Assembly: GCA_030062745.1 (NCBI GenBank)
Contig: CP099849.1
Location: 17,592,144 to 17,656,143 of the forward strand
DNA length: 64,000 nt
From: Capitulum mitella
Taxonomy: Eukaryota; Arthropoda; Thecostraca; Pollicipedomorpha; Pollicipedidae
Direction: 5' to 3'
Positions 11,693 through 23,592 of this stretch are shown here, piece after piece. The position numbers were made by a program, and so were the translations under genes. The notes under the pieces were generated by a model. The model worked only from the letters and a program-made list of their open reading frames with translations, was not told where the DNA came from and did no database searches. Every line of letters begins with the position of its first letter. Position 1 is the stretch's first letter.

Positions 11693-11848
11693 TCTGAAAG
11701 CACAGGCGCAGCCAAACGGGGATGGGGCCGGGGGTCAGGGCTTTCCCTGAGGCCCGCTTTTTGTGAAAACAATTGCAAATCTTCTTCTCAGCAGGTGTGA
11801 GCTCCGGGCTATCCCTCAGAAAATCCTGGCTACGCCCCTGTCTGAAAG
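11693..11848. mobile_element. hAT-like MITE, 140 bp, with 8-bp target duplication
   Basis: The element proper is 11701-11840. Its right end reads CCTGGCTACGCCCCTG, the reverse complement of the CAGGGGCGTAGCCAGG terminus typical of many invertebrate hAT-type MITEs. Its left end is a diverged CACAGGCGCAGCC. Perfect 8-bp direct repeats TCTGAAAG flank it at 11693-11700 and 11841-11848, as hAT transposition produces. The interior is short and non-coding. The left end carries two extra bases compared with the right. Confidence 0.8.
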
Positions 11849-13450
11849 GACTGGCCATGCAATAAATACAGACACGTAGGCACGTAGATGACCGATGATG
11901 ATCAGGATATTCGCAACTGTGACCGAAGTCAGACCATTGATGCGCCTGCTCCCAGTAATGGGATGTCCCACAAAAAAAGATTACGAGCGCAGGAGCGTGG
12001 TCGAAATCTCAGTCGCATTCCCTCCCAGGAGCGATTAATCAGTTACGAATGTGGCTTGCCCTCCGTCTCAGAGGACGAATGGGGGCTCAGTGGAGCTCTC
12101 TCGACTGCCGCCCTCTATACCGGCGGGGGGTCGGGGCTCCGACCCGCAGCGCCACCCAAGAGGGTGTGGTCAGAGGACCAACTAAACGAAAGCGAAACTG
12201 GACCGATCGGGGCAGTTCTCGGCCTTACCGTCAGATGGCAGCACCTGTACTCAAAGCGGTCCGCCGTACCTCCAAGACCGACCGGATGCAGGGTCAGAGT
12301 GCAGCTGGGTTTAGCAATCACTAACTAGCTCAACGGGCCGGAACTGGTCTCGGGCATTCGTCTGGATACTACGGCAGTGGTAGTCCGGTGCTCAGCCGGT
12401 CGTTTGAGGGAAGTAAGTGGTCACCGTAATTCGTCCCAGTCAGCAATCAAGCCAAGCAGCGAATGAGTGGATGAGTAACTTGGATGCATTAGAGGTGATG
12501 TTAAAAAGACCACGAATGCTCTAAATTGAGACCTGCCTTACTGCTTCTTGGCACGAGGGCTTATGGACTAATGTTTTGAAAGTGTTCATGAGAGCTGGAT
12601 AAACTTAAGGCTTCTGCTCTTAAATGGAAAACTTCACGTAAACGACATTCCAAACGTTCATCTTCGTTTTTCCTACAAACTTGAGAATTTTTGGCTTTTC
12701 ATGTTGACCGGCTTTCCAATAAGCACTTCGACATAACACGTCCTTATGGACTAAAAACTCCATCAGCTTCATCAGGAGTCACCTGACGCCGGATGGCGAC
12801 GGAAACGAGCACTGTGCGGACATTAAACATAACGACTCAGACATCAGCTGACGTTCAGATGACGAATCACAATGTAAGCAACTGCCTACCGCCACAACTG
12901 CGCAACATATCAGCTGCTAAACGACATCTCAGGAAGAAAAATCCGCTAGGTTAAAGGGACTGAATTTAACTGAGAAGGGTTTTGAATGTTTTTTATGGTG
13001 TGAAATGAATCGTTTTGGTAATTAAATATCCGTAAGGTCCAATGTCAAAGACCACACCCATGCTCGTAGTTGTTCCAATAGTTGTGTCGCAATTTTTACA
13101 ATGTTCTTTGAGGTCGAAATTCTTTCGTTATGATGCAGATTTGTTTCAGGTGTCATTCAAAAAAGAGCTCCATTCCATGGAGCCCTGTCAAAGCTGTGGT
13201 TACATAATTTAGATCGACGAAGTCCTTTTTTGAAGCATCCTCTACATAATATCAGGTCTTACTTGACGTTATCCTAGTGCCCGGAATTTTAAGTATGGTC
13301 GCCATTAGGATATGCCTATTCCATAGATTTATAGATTCATCTTTACCTACGCCGGCTTGTAGGTAACAAGCGCCATGTATAACCCTCTTTTGACAAACTC
13401 GGATTTCCTGCTGATCCGGACCCCGGGTTCCGAATGCAATCAAATCCTCT
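11849..13450. other. Mixed spacer
   Basis: A moderately G+C-rich patch at about 12040-12330 is followed by AT-rich sequence. Frames over the patch overlap on both strands and show no domain. Nothing else recognised. Confidence 0.4.
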
Positions 13451-13850
13451 GGGGGAGTTCAGCTCCTGTAAACCGCCGCCAGCCTGGCCGTTTACGGTAC
13501 GAGAGGGTCTGGAGCCCAGCCAGATTTCCCCGCGAGACGCCATGTATTTTATCCTGCCGCTGACCTGCCCCGGGGTGCTGTGGACGGCGCTTGGTTGGCT
13601 CGGCCCGGAGGGCAGTTTCGAAGGGCTGCTGGGGCGTGCCGGCCACCTGCTGGCCGCATTCCGAGCTCGGCCGGCGCAGCGCCGCTCGCCAGAACGAATC
13701 GGTCGTCATGATGCGCTGCGAGCGGCGCCGGCAGCGGCGCCCGGCCGAGCCGCCGGCCTCCGTCGGGCGTCCGGTCTCTCTGCGGAGCCGCAGCCGGCCT
13801 CCCGGGGAGCGGGGTGTTCTGGGGCGGGCTTTAGCATGGTACAGTGGGAG
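13451..13850. other. CpG-rich block
   Basis: CpG-dense with CCGGCC-type words. Frames are open in several phases, with Arg/Ala/Pro-rich composition and no motif. Confidence 0.4.
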
Positions 13851-14640
13851 TCGAACCTTTTTGCACGTATAGGAGGACGGCTATCTGCGATAAAACGTGT
13901 CTATTCCTGATGCCAAATAGTTCTTTTGCCGATTTGTGACATCATGGGGAACATTTTCATGTAGATCTGCCAAAGCTGATCAGCGTTTCCTGCGGATCGT
14001 GAACGGAGGGCATGCGAGCCAGCTGTTTCCAGGGGTATTCCGAAGTGATCTGCTTCATTGCGCATCATGGCCTCCCGCACAATCGCGTTCACCTTCATCT
14101 TTCATGCTTTGTGGTTATGTCGCGACCTCAGGGACGCTTTTCTTCTTTCTTTCCCATGCCTCTGCGCGTGCCGCGGTTACACCGTCTTCAGCTGCCCAAG
14201 ACACGTGGAGTTCAGAGGTCAGACCAGGGGTCTGGGGCACCCTGCGTAAATAACTGTTTCTCCCGCTTATGTTTCCGTTTTCTTTTCTATATTTTGCAAT
14301 TAAACATTGTAAATTGCGCTCGATCTTGATTAGTGATTACTGCCGTTGTTTAGGAGTACTAGTGTGTTGATTTGCATTGTCTCGACTGTTTCCATCTCGT
14401 TACAGTTTTTACTTGTACTCTCCCCCGATGTGATGCTCCCCGTCGGTGTCTTAGAGTTACGGCGGGGGGGAGCAATCAGTCGATTTGCCCCAGTAACGGG
14501 GAGACCTTGCGTGGCCCCTCTCATGGACAGGCGTGAAGCTAAAAAACGCTGGAAGTCAGAGTCAAAATTTCATTGAGCAAAAGTTTCAAATAAGACCAAA
14601 CTAACCAAACATTTAGGCAAACATATGCATAACATGGATT
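13851..14640. other. Spacer
   Basis: Short unassigned frames only. A minus-strand B-box-like string near 13850 has no A-box or foldable tRNA around it. Confidence 0.4.
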
Positions 14641-14669
14641 ACAGATACTTAAATACAATAACGATGTAT

Positions 14670-14718
14670 TTTGCATTATATATATACATATATATATATA
14701 TATACATACATATATAAT
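14670..14718. repeat. (TA)n / TATACA microsatellite
   Basis: Alternating TA dinucleotides with TACATA interruptions. Confidence 0.9.
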
Positions 14719-15249
14719 TTGGAAGCAGGCTATTAAATATGCAGTGTTCGTTAAATGCCACCGCAGACCGGCAGCTGAAACCTTTTTGGATAATTTTTTT
14801 GGGGGAAAGTTTTTTTTTGACCTCGTGTATTACTGGCCACATGCTCTTTCAATGTGTTCATGCTTCATGTTACTTGCTTTGCAAGAGACTTTAACATTAC
14901 CTTTAAATAGGGTTTAAATGCAAATTTATGGTATATTCGTCGACGTTTCGTCCTGCCTAGGACATCACTAATGTAACTTTTAAATGGTAAAAACCAGGAG
15001 TAGAAAATTCAAATGTACACGCGCTAAGCGTTTAAAGATGCTACAACACGCAGTTCCCGCCAAAATCTTCCCGCCACCATGGAAAATAAAAACAAACACA
15101 TGCACATCACGAAATAAGACGGAAGCGTCAAACAAACATCAAACACACACATACACATAAGCACACAAACAGCATACGCTGTTGCCCTCGCTTATGCAGC
15201 ACGCTGTCATATAACTTCAGGGTGGCAACTGCGTTCATTTGTTTATGTT

Positions 15250-15558
15250 TTGTTGAAGATCTTGAATAAACACGGCCTCCTTTACCGAAAGATTCGCTTG
15301 CCACGGGCTGCTTTTGGTAAGACTGGGTGTTTTCCACCATCTGCCTCTCGTCAACAGCTCGCCGTGTTGTCGGAGTGAGTGTGTTAATGGGCCGCCGTCC
15401 TGCAGGTGTGTCGTGATGCGTCTGTTGAGAGAGGTGGTGGTCTGACCAGCATGTCCACTATTTGGAAGGACGGCGCAGTCTCCCATTGCACATTTGCAAA
15501 AGTACACAATGTTGGCTTCTTCCAGTGGGCTAGCATCACGCGATGCGTTGTTCTTCAT
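15250..15558 (-). pseudogene. GIY-YIG endonuclease domain remnant of the Penelope-like element
   Basis: A minus-strand frame of about 100 residues opens with MKNNASRD and a Cys pair (CKCAMGDC). It then reads HAGQTTTSLNRRITTHLQ, LTRG, NLSVKEAVFIQDLQ and NINK. This is the order seen in the C-terminal GIY-YIG domain of Penelope-like elements: a (Y)IGxT strand, an Arg-containing helix, then a helix with the metal-binding Glu, here in KEA. The signature tyrosine strand is degraded (SGHAG where YIG is expected), so nuclease activity is unlikely even if it were translated. It is the best preserved open segment of the element. Confidence 0.8.
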
Positions 15559-15936
15559 CGCAAGAGACGACGTTAATTTATCTCGGTGGTGGATGATTAG
15601 CTAGAGCTGGTCTGATGGACTGACCACTTTGCAGTTTCTCCGAGCAATGTCACGCAGTACTTTCTCGCCGCTCTGGTGACCGTGTGACATGGTATTACTT
15701 TAGAAGATCATATGAATGTTTTCAGGTTTTTCGTCTGTTTCTTTGTTAGCCGGGTAGAGACAGTTTTCTTAACCTCAGCGTCAATGGTGAAAACTTGGTA
15801 CTGGCTGTTGGCAATATTTGCTTAACTCTTCGCAGTTCTCGATGTACGAGGTACCAAGAAGAGCAGTGTTTGAGAGCGCGGTGGAAGTACGATTTAACGA
15901 CACTGGTTTTGTATCGTTCAGCACACTGGCTTTGTC

Positions 15937-15993
15937 CGAAAACACACAAGCAAGAGTGTCCTCTAAGCGGACACTCCTGCTTGTGTGTTTTCG
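15937..15993. other. 25-bp fold-back at the Penelope deletion junction
   Basis: Bases 15937-15961 and 15969-15993 are inverted copies with one mismatch, which is a G-U wobble on the element's sense strand. The loop is 7 nt. The right arm encodes the KTHKQECP part of the RT finger motif. The left arm is the inverted copy, joined directly to thumb sequence. The likely origin is a template switch or fold-back repair that removed the RT core. Confidence 0.85.
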
Positions 15994-16334
15994 CGTTGCG
16001 AGAAAAATAGCTTAACTGATGTTCTCCTGCGATGCGCTCAGTTTTCAACAACTTCGACTTCTTGTTAGCTGCGTCTATGAGATCATTCGCTTTCTTCTTT
16101 AGTTACTCAACAGGTTTCTTCGTGATTTTTTTAAAAAAAACTCCTTTTTGTCTCCCTGAATTGCGTCAGTTTTCTGCGCATACTCATGGTTATCAAAGGA
16201 TGACATAAATGTTGGACTTATCGGCCTTGCTTGTCACGATATCAGGGTTTTCGCATAGTTCTTTGGCCACCTTTCTAAGATGACTTTCCAGGAAGGGCTT
16301 TGATGGCTTAGAACAATCGTTGCTGCTCTTTCAT

Positions 16335-16385
16335 ATATAAATAAATAGAGGAATAAATAAATAGATAAATATATGTATGTGAAAT
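16335..16385. repeat. TAAA-type simple repeat
   Basis: AATAAATA units with substitutions abut the N-terminal end of the Penelope-like remnant. Confidence 0.75.
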
Positions 16386-17727
16386 ATGAGATTTTCATAC
16401 AAGAAATTAGAACTGAGCATCAGTACAAAAACTGAACAGATATACAAGACATCTTTTATATTCAGGTCTTTTGGCACGCAGAGCCATCTGGCGAATAGAG
16501 TTTTCCTTGAACGCTCCATCGTGGACTGAACATGAATGCTCTTGAAAAGTAAAGCTTTCCTTGCGTAAAATCCACCGGGTAAAACAAGAACATGCTTCCT
16601 GGACTGTTTAGTAAGCCAGGCGCAACCATGGGATATCAGGAACCCGCTACTAGATTCTGACATAACCTCGTCCTTTACCTCTAATAACGTTTTCTGCAAC
16701 ATTCATGTCCCATTTTTTGTTTCTTTCGTGGAAAAATGAATGAGCTAGGACTAAGTAATAGCAACTAAATACACATCACTTTAAAAATAATACTCCTTTT
16801 CGCATGGGATCAGGATGCTCGTAAACATCGGTCCGAAACGGATATGACATGTGGGTTATGCATATTAAGAGAGCGCTGATCAGTGTGCCTTACCGAAAAT
16901 GTGTGTTCTGAGGTATACTTAACTGCGTTTCGTGATTTGCTACTTGACGAAATTTACACCACATGCGCGTTCCTTTTTGGAGCTTACAGAAGTCACAATT
17001 ACTTACGCTGCTTTCACTGTTTTTTTTACCAAATAACCAATTTCGTTCCTGCAACTCCCTTTAGTCTACAACTAAGAGGTCGAATAAACAGCTTGAAGTA
17101 AACGTTTGCATAAATATTCAGCCTGGGATACTTTCAGAGGCGTAGCAGGCCAACAGAACCTAAACAAAGTAACTTAACAGAGAGGTTAGTAGTGTGATCG
17201 ACTACATCAAAATACTTTCCAGCCACATTTCCCACGGTCTGGCATGGCCCAAAAACCATGATACGTGATATTATCAACAGCATTGGTTTTCGCATGAAGG
17301 TGATTGGCTTCAGGTTGTATTTTTTGCTTTGCGATGAACTCTCTTTAGGGAAAAGTGCAGCTAGTGCCACTTTGGGGGAAAGAGAAAAGAAACAACTTCT
17401 TCGACGTTTCATGTGAAGATACGGTGTCCGTTGCACAGCTCTGCAAGACGACTAACAAAACAGGCTCACAGCACGTCAACTCGCTTCTAGGATTCAGCGC
17501 AGCGGTTCACGTTTGTACGTCGGCACCATTTCCGACCAAATTGGCCGTCCTTTGGGCCTGTCCGGCACGACAGTGCTTGCGCCCCAGAACGTGAGTGGGC
17601 GTCTGGCAGGGGGAGGTGTCTGTCTGGGCGTTTGCAGGTACCTGCTAGTCTCGTAACCGTTCCTGGTAATGGTTACCTGGGTAATTGTTCAGTAGCCTAG
17701 CTTAGCTGGTGGTGTATGGGTCTATGT
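16386..17727. other. AT-rich spacer
   Basis: Short frames without recognisable domains. No repeats seen. Confidence 0.4.
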
Positions 17728-17825
17728 GTGCCTGTCTGGCTGGAAGAGCCTAGGTGTATGTGAGTCTGTCTGGCCGGAAAAGCCTGGGTGCCCTCGAGGC
17801 TGTCTGGCCGAAAAGTCCGCATGTC
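17728..17825. repeat. Short degenerate minisatellite, three copies
   Basis: CTGTCTGGCCGGAAAAG and close variants occur three times at roughly 35-45 bp spacing. Confidence 0.6.
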
Positions 17826-18079
17826 TGCGGACCGGTTTGGTTCGAGGCTGGCCCGTTTGTCTCTCCTCCGAGCTGCGCCCGGAACGCGACTCGTTTGTCT
17901 CCGCTCCGGGATGCTCTGCGACCATTACCGCCGGCGCGAGGAAAGCACCAATTCTGTCTGCTCTTCTTTCCTATTGTCCGCCGATGTCCGTGGAAAATGT
18001 ATGACCAGGGATGGCCATTGAGGTCCGAAACTGGGTCATCCCCCCAAATGGGGTGCAATAAATTTCGATAATTGGCCTC

Positions 18080-19160
18080 GAGTATGGGCCGATACCGCGG
18101 CGTTCTCATTTTCCGTCGGAGAGGGGCACTATTTACGGGGCCGTTTCTGGCACAAAAACCGGATTACGGAGCGGCCAGACGCCCTCCCCGAGAGGGTACC
18201 GTCCGGAGCCGGCTCGACGGCCTGTCTGACCCCACGGACGCCGCGCCGCCCGCCCGCCATTCTAAGACAACGCGCCGTCGTGGTCCGGTGCTGCGAGACG
18301 TGCCTCTGAGACAGGTCGCGGTAGTCTTGAGCCAGTTGACCAGACGAGCGGCGGACGTGGCCTCGCTGTTCGGGGACTCCTCTCCGCTGCGCCGGCGGCG
18401 GCCGTCTGCTGCCACCCGAGCGGGCCGGTTACGCCACCGATGCTGAGATCGGCCGCGTCACCAGCCCGCAGCCCGCGAGTTACGGCCGGCGTCTCCTCAG
18501 AGACTGTCCTCGGCCGACCGGCAGCCGTGTCTGACACGGGGACGGGGCGCCCGGCCACGGCCCGACCGTGACGGGCCGTAAACCTTACGGCCGTGAGATC
18601 TCGTGAGTCACGGCGCCGAGAGGCGGATCCATGACACTCGCCCATATTGTGCGGCGCCCATGTCGAACCTCACGGCGGCAATCCGTGACTCACGTGCCTT
18701 GGCGGTTTCGTGAGTCCCGTCTAGGTGACGGACCCCTCTCCTGTGTAATGGGCCTGTGTTCCGGTCCTCCGCGGCGAATCCATGCTCCAGTCCTCGTGGC
18801 GGGTCTGTGTTCGGGTCCTCCGTGACGGACCCGTGACGCCAGCGGACGGCGGGCGGCACCGCCCTCACGGCCGCCGCCTCCGCTGCCAACTTTCTCCCGA
18901 TCTGTCATCGCTGACATTGCAGGTATAATAGGAACGCGGCGCGGCGATTGTTACGGCGTCGGGTAATTGATATCAATCAGCTCCGAGGGGTGCCCGTCGC
19001 TAAATAAATGTGCGGGAGGAGCCGCCCCCGTCCGTGCGCTGATGGCCGGCGGCGGCCGACAGCAGGCGGCAGATGTTACGATCGAGGTGCGGCCCTGGTG
19101 CCCGCCACAGCCGCGGCGTGCGACACAGCTGCCGTGTCCGACGCAGCCCTGGAGAGCACA
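18080..19160. promoter_or_regulatory. CpG-rich block with an AT-rich palindrome
   Basis: CpG-dense sequence. At 18963-18979 it contains GTAATTGATATCAATCA, a homeodomain-like core joined to a TTGATATCAA palindrome. Near 18740-18830 the phrase TGTGTTCCGGTCCTCCG recurs imperfectly as a small tandem repeat. No coding motif is seen. A regulatory role is inferred only from composition and sites. Confidence 0.3.
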
Positions 19161-19575
19161 GGGACAGACTCGATCAAAACACAGGCACAGCTCATCTCGG
19201 AAAAGCTTAAAGGCCAAAAGGAAGCACTTGCCATTACAGATCAAAATCGTTTTTACACTCGTCCTCAGCAGGGCTGTGTGCCAGCCTGTCTGATCCCAAG
19301 TAACCCCAGGGAAAAAAACAAAACGAAAAAGCTACAAAAAAAAAACAGGAAGGATCAACCTGAACCCTTTCCATACCAAGAAAGACGCGTAGTAAATGAA
19401 TTTCATTTCCAGCATACCTATTGTTGGACAGGACAAGTTTCTGACATAAGGCACGCTGGAAGAAAACGAGCAGCGATAAAAGCGTGGTACACAATGACAG
19501 TTGCAGAAGGAGGTAAACCTTGAGGGAAATACAAATACAAAGAAAGAAAAATGCGTGTTTATGTGTTTGCTGTTG
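19161..19575. other. Spacer
   Basis: A-rich stretch with no recognised feature. Confidence 0.4.
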
Positions 19576-19652
19576 GAAGAGAGAGAGAGAGAGAGAGAGG
19601 GAGAGGGGGAGAGAGAGAGAGAGGGAGAGGGAGAGAGGGGGGTAGAGAGGGA
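19576..19652. repeat. (GA)n microsatellite
   Basis: A GA tract with GGGAGAG interruptions, purine-only on the plus strand. Confidence 0.9.
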
Positions 19653-19739
19653 TACGATAATCTGTTTTTGTCCCCTGAATAGCTGGAGAGAGTACGAGCA
19701 CCAGGGAGTAAGAAATAGCGGCGCGGAAAGGATCATTGT

Positions 19740-20660
19740 GCCCAGCCATTCGTCCGTCGCCAGGACTGGCGGGCCCTTTGATTGGATCTGGATTGCTCGG
19801 GCAGATTACCCGGAAGCGATTTATACTTGTTTACGCCTGCCGCGGGTGAGGGCGCCTCCCGACCGGACGTGCCGTCAGCGGCCGGAGCGGGAGACGCCCG
19901 CGCTGCTGAATCCCTCTGGCCGCCAGCAGGGTGGAGTTCGGCGGCAGCGGCACCCTCTGCACGCTTCAGTCGGGGACCGGGAGGGCACTGTTCTGGCTCT
20001 ACAGGGGACGGGGCAGCGCTGCTTGCAGAGCTGGCTTCGGAAGAGGAACCGACATCAGGGACACAACGAGAGCATGCCTGTTCGAGAGCTGCCCGTCCGC
20101 TGCTGTTTTTCAAATAGCTGTCCTGTGCGGACCTCAACGTTAGGAGCTGTTCGCTAGGGAACGCATCACGAGAGCCAGACAGTAGCTCATTAGAGGCTCC
20201 CGTCTAGAAAGCCGTCATCCACTGGAGCTGTCCGCGGGGAGATTCCAGCTAAGGAGTTGTCCGGTAGGGAGCTGTTCTCCAGAGCGCTGTCCACTGGGAA
20301 GATGTATTGTAGCAGACCATCCTATTAGCCCGCTATGGAGCCGGTCTTTTGAGATTGCCGGGTAGGAGTGGCTAGCTAGGAAGCTGTCCGCCAACATCCC
20401 GCTTTTCTTGAAGCTGTCCCTGGCAGAACTCCAGGATCGGGATGTTCCTGACTCTGAGGATCGCGCGGCAGGGCGGTGCCGGGTCGCGGCCCGCCGGCCG
20501 GGCGGGCCACATATCAATTAGTAGCGGGTGATGTGTTTGTTTTGGTGCGGTGGCGCGCCGGCGGGCGGCCGGGCGGCCGCCGCGTCCGGCGTATAATCGC
20601 GCCCGATCCGCCCGGACGCTGTTTGGGGCTGGGCTGCGGCCGCCTCCTGACCCAGCTGGC
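19740..20660. promoter_or_regulatory. CpG-rich block with clustered TF-like sites
   Basis: Within 60 bases at 19775-19834 the sequence has CCTTTGAT (TCF/LEF core), ATTGG, CCGGAAG (ETS core) and TTGTTTAC (forkhead core). At the far end GTGTAATTACAGCTG (about 20661-20675) pairs a homeodomain core with an E-box. The interval 20190-20420 holds degenerate repeats of AGCTGTCC phrases. No coding motif is found. An enhancer or promoter role is inference. Confidence 0.35.
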
Positions 20661-20739
20661 CGTGTAATTACAGCTGACATCGGCACACCGACGCCTGGGG
20701 AGCCGCTGCCTGGGAGCCGCGCCTGGAGCAGGCTTCGAG

Positions 20740-20922
20740 GGACCTGATAGGTGCTGGGAAGGGCGTCTGAAGGACCTGATAGGTGACAGGGGCAGGGTCT
20801 GAGGGCCTGCTAGGTGCCAGGAGTAGGGCCCAAGGGGCCTGACAGGTGTCAGGAGCAGGGTGTGAAGGACCTGAGAGATGTCGGGAGCAAGGTCTGAAGG
20901 ACCTGACAGGTGCCGGAAGCGC
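20740..20922. repeat. 32-bp minisatellite, six copies
   Basis: Units start GGACCTGATAGGTG or GGACCTGACAGGTG and end near CAGGGTCTGA. Length varies by one or two bases between units. Confidence 0.8.
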
Positions 20923-21960
20923 CGGTCCCTTCCTCGCGAGGTGCCGGGGGAAGGGTTGGGAGCTGTGTTGGGAGGACTCTATTAGGCACCCGGAGAAGAT
21001 GCTGGGCAGTGGTGGGTAAGAAGCACCTGGCAGGGCCTTGCTTGAGGAAGAGGCCATGTATAGGAACTGGTATTGTCAGGCTGACATCTCGTCAGTGGAG
21101 CTTTATCCAGCGTCAGACTGAGTTCAGTAGACCACTGAGATCTGACAGTAACGTACGAGGAAGTTCAACCCGATTGCTGTGTGAAAGGTGAACTTGCATT
21201 TAATGTGAGGGGCTCCCCTTACTGGGGTGGGACGGAACTTCGCCACATAACCATGACATACTAAGCTTGTGCTGCGTGTGTATGCGGGGGAGCTTCTCCT
21301 GACAGTCGTGCCAGAGGTGAGATCGAGGTGTCAGTGGGGCTGAGTGAATCTTCATCTGAAAGTTGTGCCAGAGGTGAGCTCGTGATGTCAGTGGGCCTCT
21401 CTCAGTGAGCTGGAGCAGTCTCAGTCGGTGGTCGTGAGAGACTGGCCGCGCCGACGGCCACGCCATTTGTTTTTTGTAAAAATTCGGCCAAGGATGCTGT
21501 TTTTGCCGTCAGGCATGCAGCCACCCGCCGTGAAACAGCAGAGCGGAGGCTGGCGTCTCACCTATCCATCATCCTCCCCGTGTCAGCCAGGCCCGCACGG
21601 CTGCAGGTTTGACGCTGAGTTACGTCCGCTGGGGTTGGCGTCGCGAACCTAGCAAAACGTATCCAAATGGTGAGAGAAAATCAGCGGTTTGGAATGCCGA
21701 AGATCCACCAGACCTCACCTTTCAGAATGTTTTAAGTGAGCATATGATGCACTTTGTCAGTGGCATTGGTTTGAACTGTGGGAAACCTTCGTTATGTCGG
21801 TACGGGCTTCCACGCGCCTGTCTTGCACAGTTGTTCGTCTATAGTTCTGTTTCCAAACCTCCGCCCCTTTCACACGATCCCTTATCAGCTGATCATTTGA
21901 GCTCGCACCCGCGAGTTTCCCATCTCACCGTTCACGCCCACTGACCCGCGCAGGTATGTG
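20923..21960. other. Mixed spacer
   Basis: Two imperfect copies of a segment beginning GTGCCAGAGGTGAG lie at about 21309 and 21366. Otherwise nothing is recognised. Confidence 0.4.
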
Positions 21961-22250
21961 CGAGCCCCCATCACTGAGCGATCGTAATTCCCGAACTTCC
22001 CAGACGCGCTCATTACCTCGGCTCTCTCCCTGCGGAGGATCCATCCAGACGGCGAGGCGCACGTGCCGGTCCGGACGTCATACCACATCTGCGCGGCTGC
22101 GTCAGGACCGCCCGCGCTCGGCGACTGGCGGCACGTCAGAAGTTGCCGGCCTCTGCCTCCGTCCGCCGTCGTTCCGCTCAGCTGGCCGTAGCGAGTGTGT
22201 GCACGCTCGGGTGTGTGTAATGGTCCGTGTTGGTGTGTAGTAGTGAGGGA
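21961..22250. other. CpG-rich block
   Basis: CpG-dense with no repeat. Short frames on both strands show no domain. Confidence 0.4.
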
Positions 22251-23524
22251 CACGCCGCCGTCCTTGGATTACCACAGACCGAGAGTTTGACATCGATAAA
22301 GTCGGGAGGTAGCGCGGCTGCCTCAAAGATGCCGGGACTATTAGTCCGTCATTATGGACTCTCGCTTCGGTTCGTCTGAATGTCGGCTGTCAGGAGAGAT
22401 TTCAAAAGACGCACGGACACGTAAATTCTCGCCTGAAAATCGCTTCGTGATTACATACTCGGCGCAAGATGAATAGCCCAGAAGAAGCTGTAACATTTGA
22501 AGAAAGCATGTGTGAACTTTGATTGGGGCTGAGATTGAGATCAGCGAGATGTCTTCATCTCTCGCCATGCCAGCGAATCACCTTCAGGAAACTGGGAGCA
22601 TCTCTGGATGAAATGAACGAAGCCTGTTCATGCGTTTGGTCCGTCTGTGGGATGCAAGGATTCGTTGTCACCGAATGTTTCCTTGACACACTGACTCGCA
22701 CAAGAGGACAAACAAACAAACGAGCAAAGTAATTCAGAATAAAAACATTTAATCGTCGACTTAACAACGTCACCGCAACGTCGTGACAATCCTATTTACG
22801 TATCATTCGATGCCGACGTCTCATTTCCTGTCGACCGAACGCATTTTTAATTCCGTGTAAAGTGCGAACCGTCAGCAAGCCAAATTCTGAAATGTCGACT
22901 GCATTGCGGCTCGCAGTCCTGCTCGGTTGACCTCAACCACGCCAGAGTACGTGCAGGCCGGTGAGCAGTCTCTTTGTACGGCTGAAATTGTCCGACATTG
23001 CACAAACACCCCGGACGAACTGGCCATCCTTAACGCCCATTGTGTGGATAAGTAACCGTTGCTGGCTTGCTTTTCTGCCTTTGTGGAAGTAGAAATGAGC
23101 GTAGTGTAAATGTTATTGCCCGTGGTTGTACGAACATTGGGAATAGCGGCAGAGAAGTTTCCTCACCCTTCAAGGCTTCCTTGGATGCGCCAATGTTAGT
23201 GCGTATTTCGACCTTCTTCACCAAAAGTCAATGCATCTGGTCCAGAAGATTCTACCTGGCATGCAAAATGATCATAAGCGACCACAAACAAGCCATTGCT
23301 CACACATACCTTTGTTTTGCAGATGACCCAAGAACATTACGAGTTTTAATTGACAGGATAGTCCAATTTGCATACGTCAGAAGAATCAGAAGAGTTTTTT
23401 GTAGTTGGTTAGATCAAAACGTAAACGAAACAAGAACATCGAGGCTCTAATAAATTGTAATCCCTTCCGCCTCTTACTCTGTCTTTTCCCTTCCCTCGTG
23501 CCTCCCTTTAGCTACGTTCTTTTC
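22251..23524. other. AT-rich spacer
   Basis: The longest plus-strand frame (about 127 codons at 23067-23450) has no recognisable family signature and ordinary spacer composition. No repeats seen. Confidence 0.4.
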
Positions 23525-23592
23525 ACCATCTCTCTCTCCCTCCCTCCCTCCCTTCCCCTCTCCCTCTCTCCCTCCCTCCCTCCCTCTCGCCG
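23525..23592. repeat. Pyrimidine-rich (CCCT)n tract
   Basis: TCCC and CTCT units, almost purely pyrimidine on the plus strand. Confidence 0.85.

Larger units (their letters stand above)
15235..16320 (-). pseudogene. Decayed Penelope-like retroelement with RT core deleted
   Basis: Minus strand, broken by stops and frameshifts. In element order: LRKVAKEL then TSKADKSNIYVIL (16198-16260), the ADK motif seen N-terminal to Penelope-like RTs; NKKSKLLK; AKTHKQECPLR (about 15957-15994), matching the conserved KTHK..PLRP finger motif; then directly CAERYKTSVVK and RALKHCSSW (about 15845-15935), the thumb region; then a linker with two stops and MKNNASRD; then the GIY-YIG region. Several hundred residues that should lie between KTHK..PLR and the thumb, including the catalytic palm, are missing. 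The junction is the fold-back at 15937-15993. In these elements the RT primes on target DNA and the GIY-YIG endonuclease nicks it. This copy cannot encode an active RT. The right boundary is an AT-rich simple repeat, and the 3' end below 15235 is uncertain. Confidence 0.85.

Noticed and set aside
13843-13862. Perfect B-box (GGTTCGACTCC) on the minus strand
   Set aside because: No A-box at the right distance, and no cloverleaf can be drawn.
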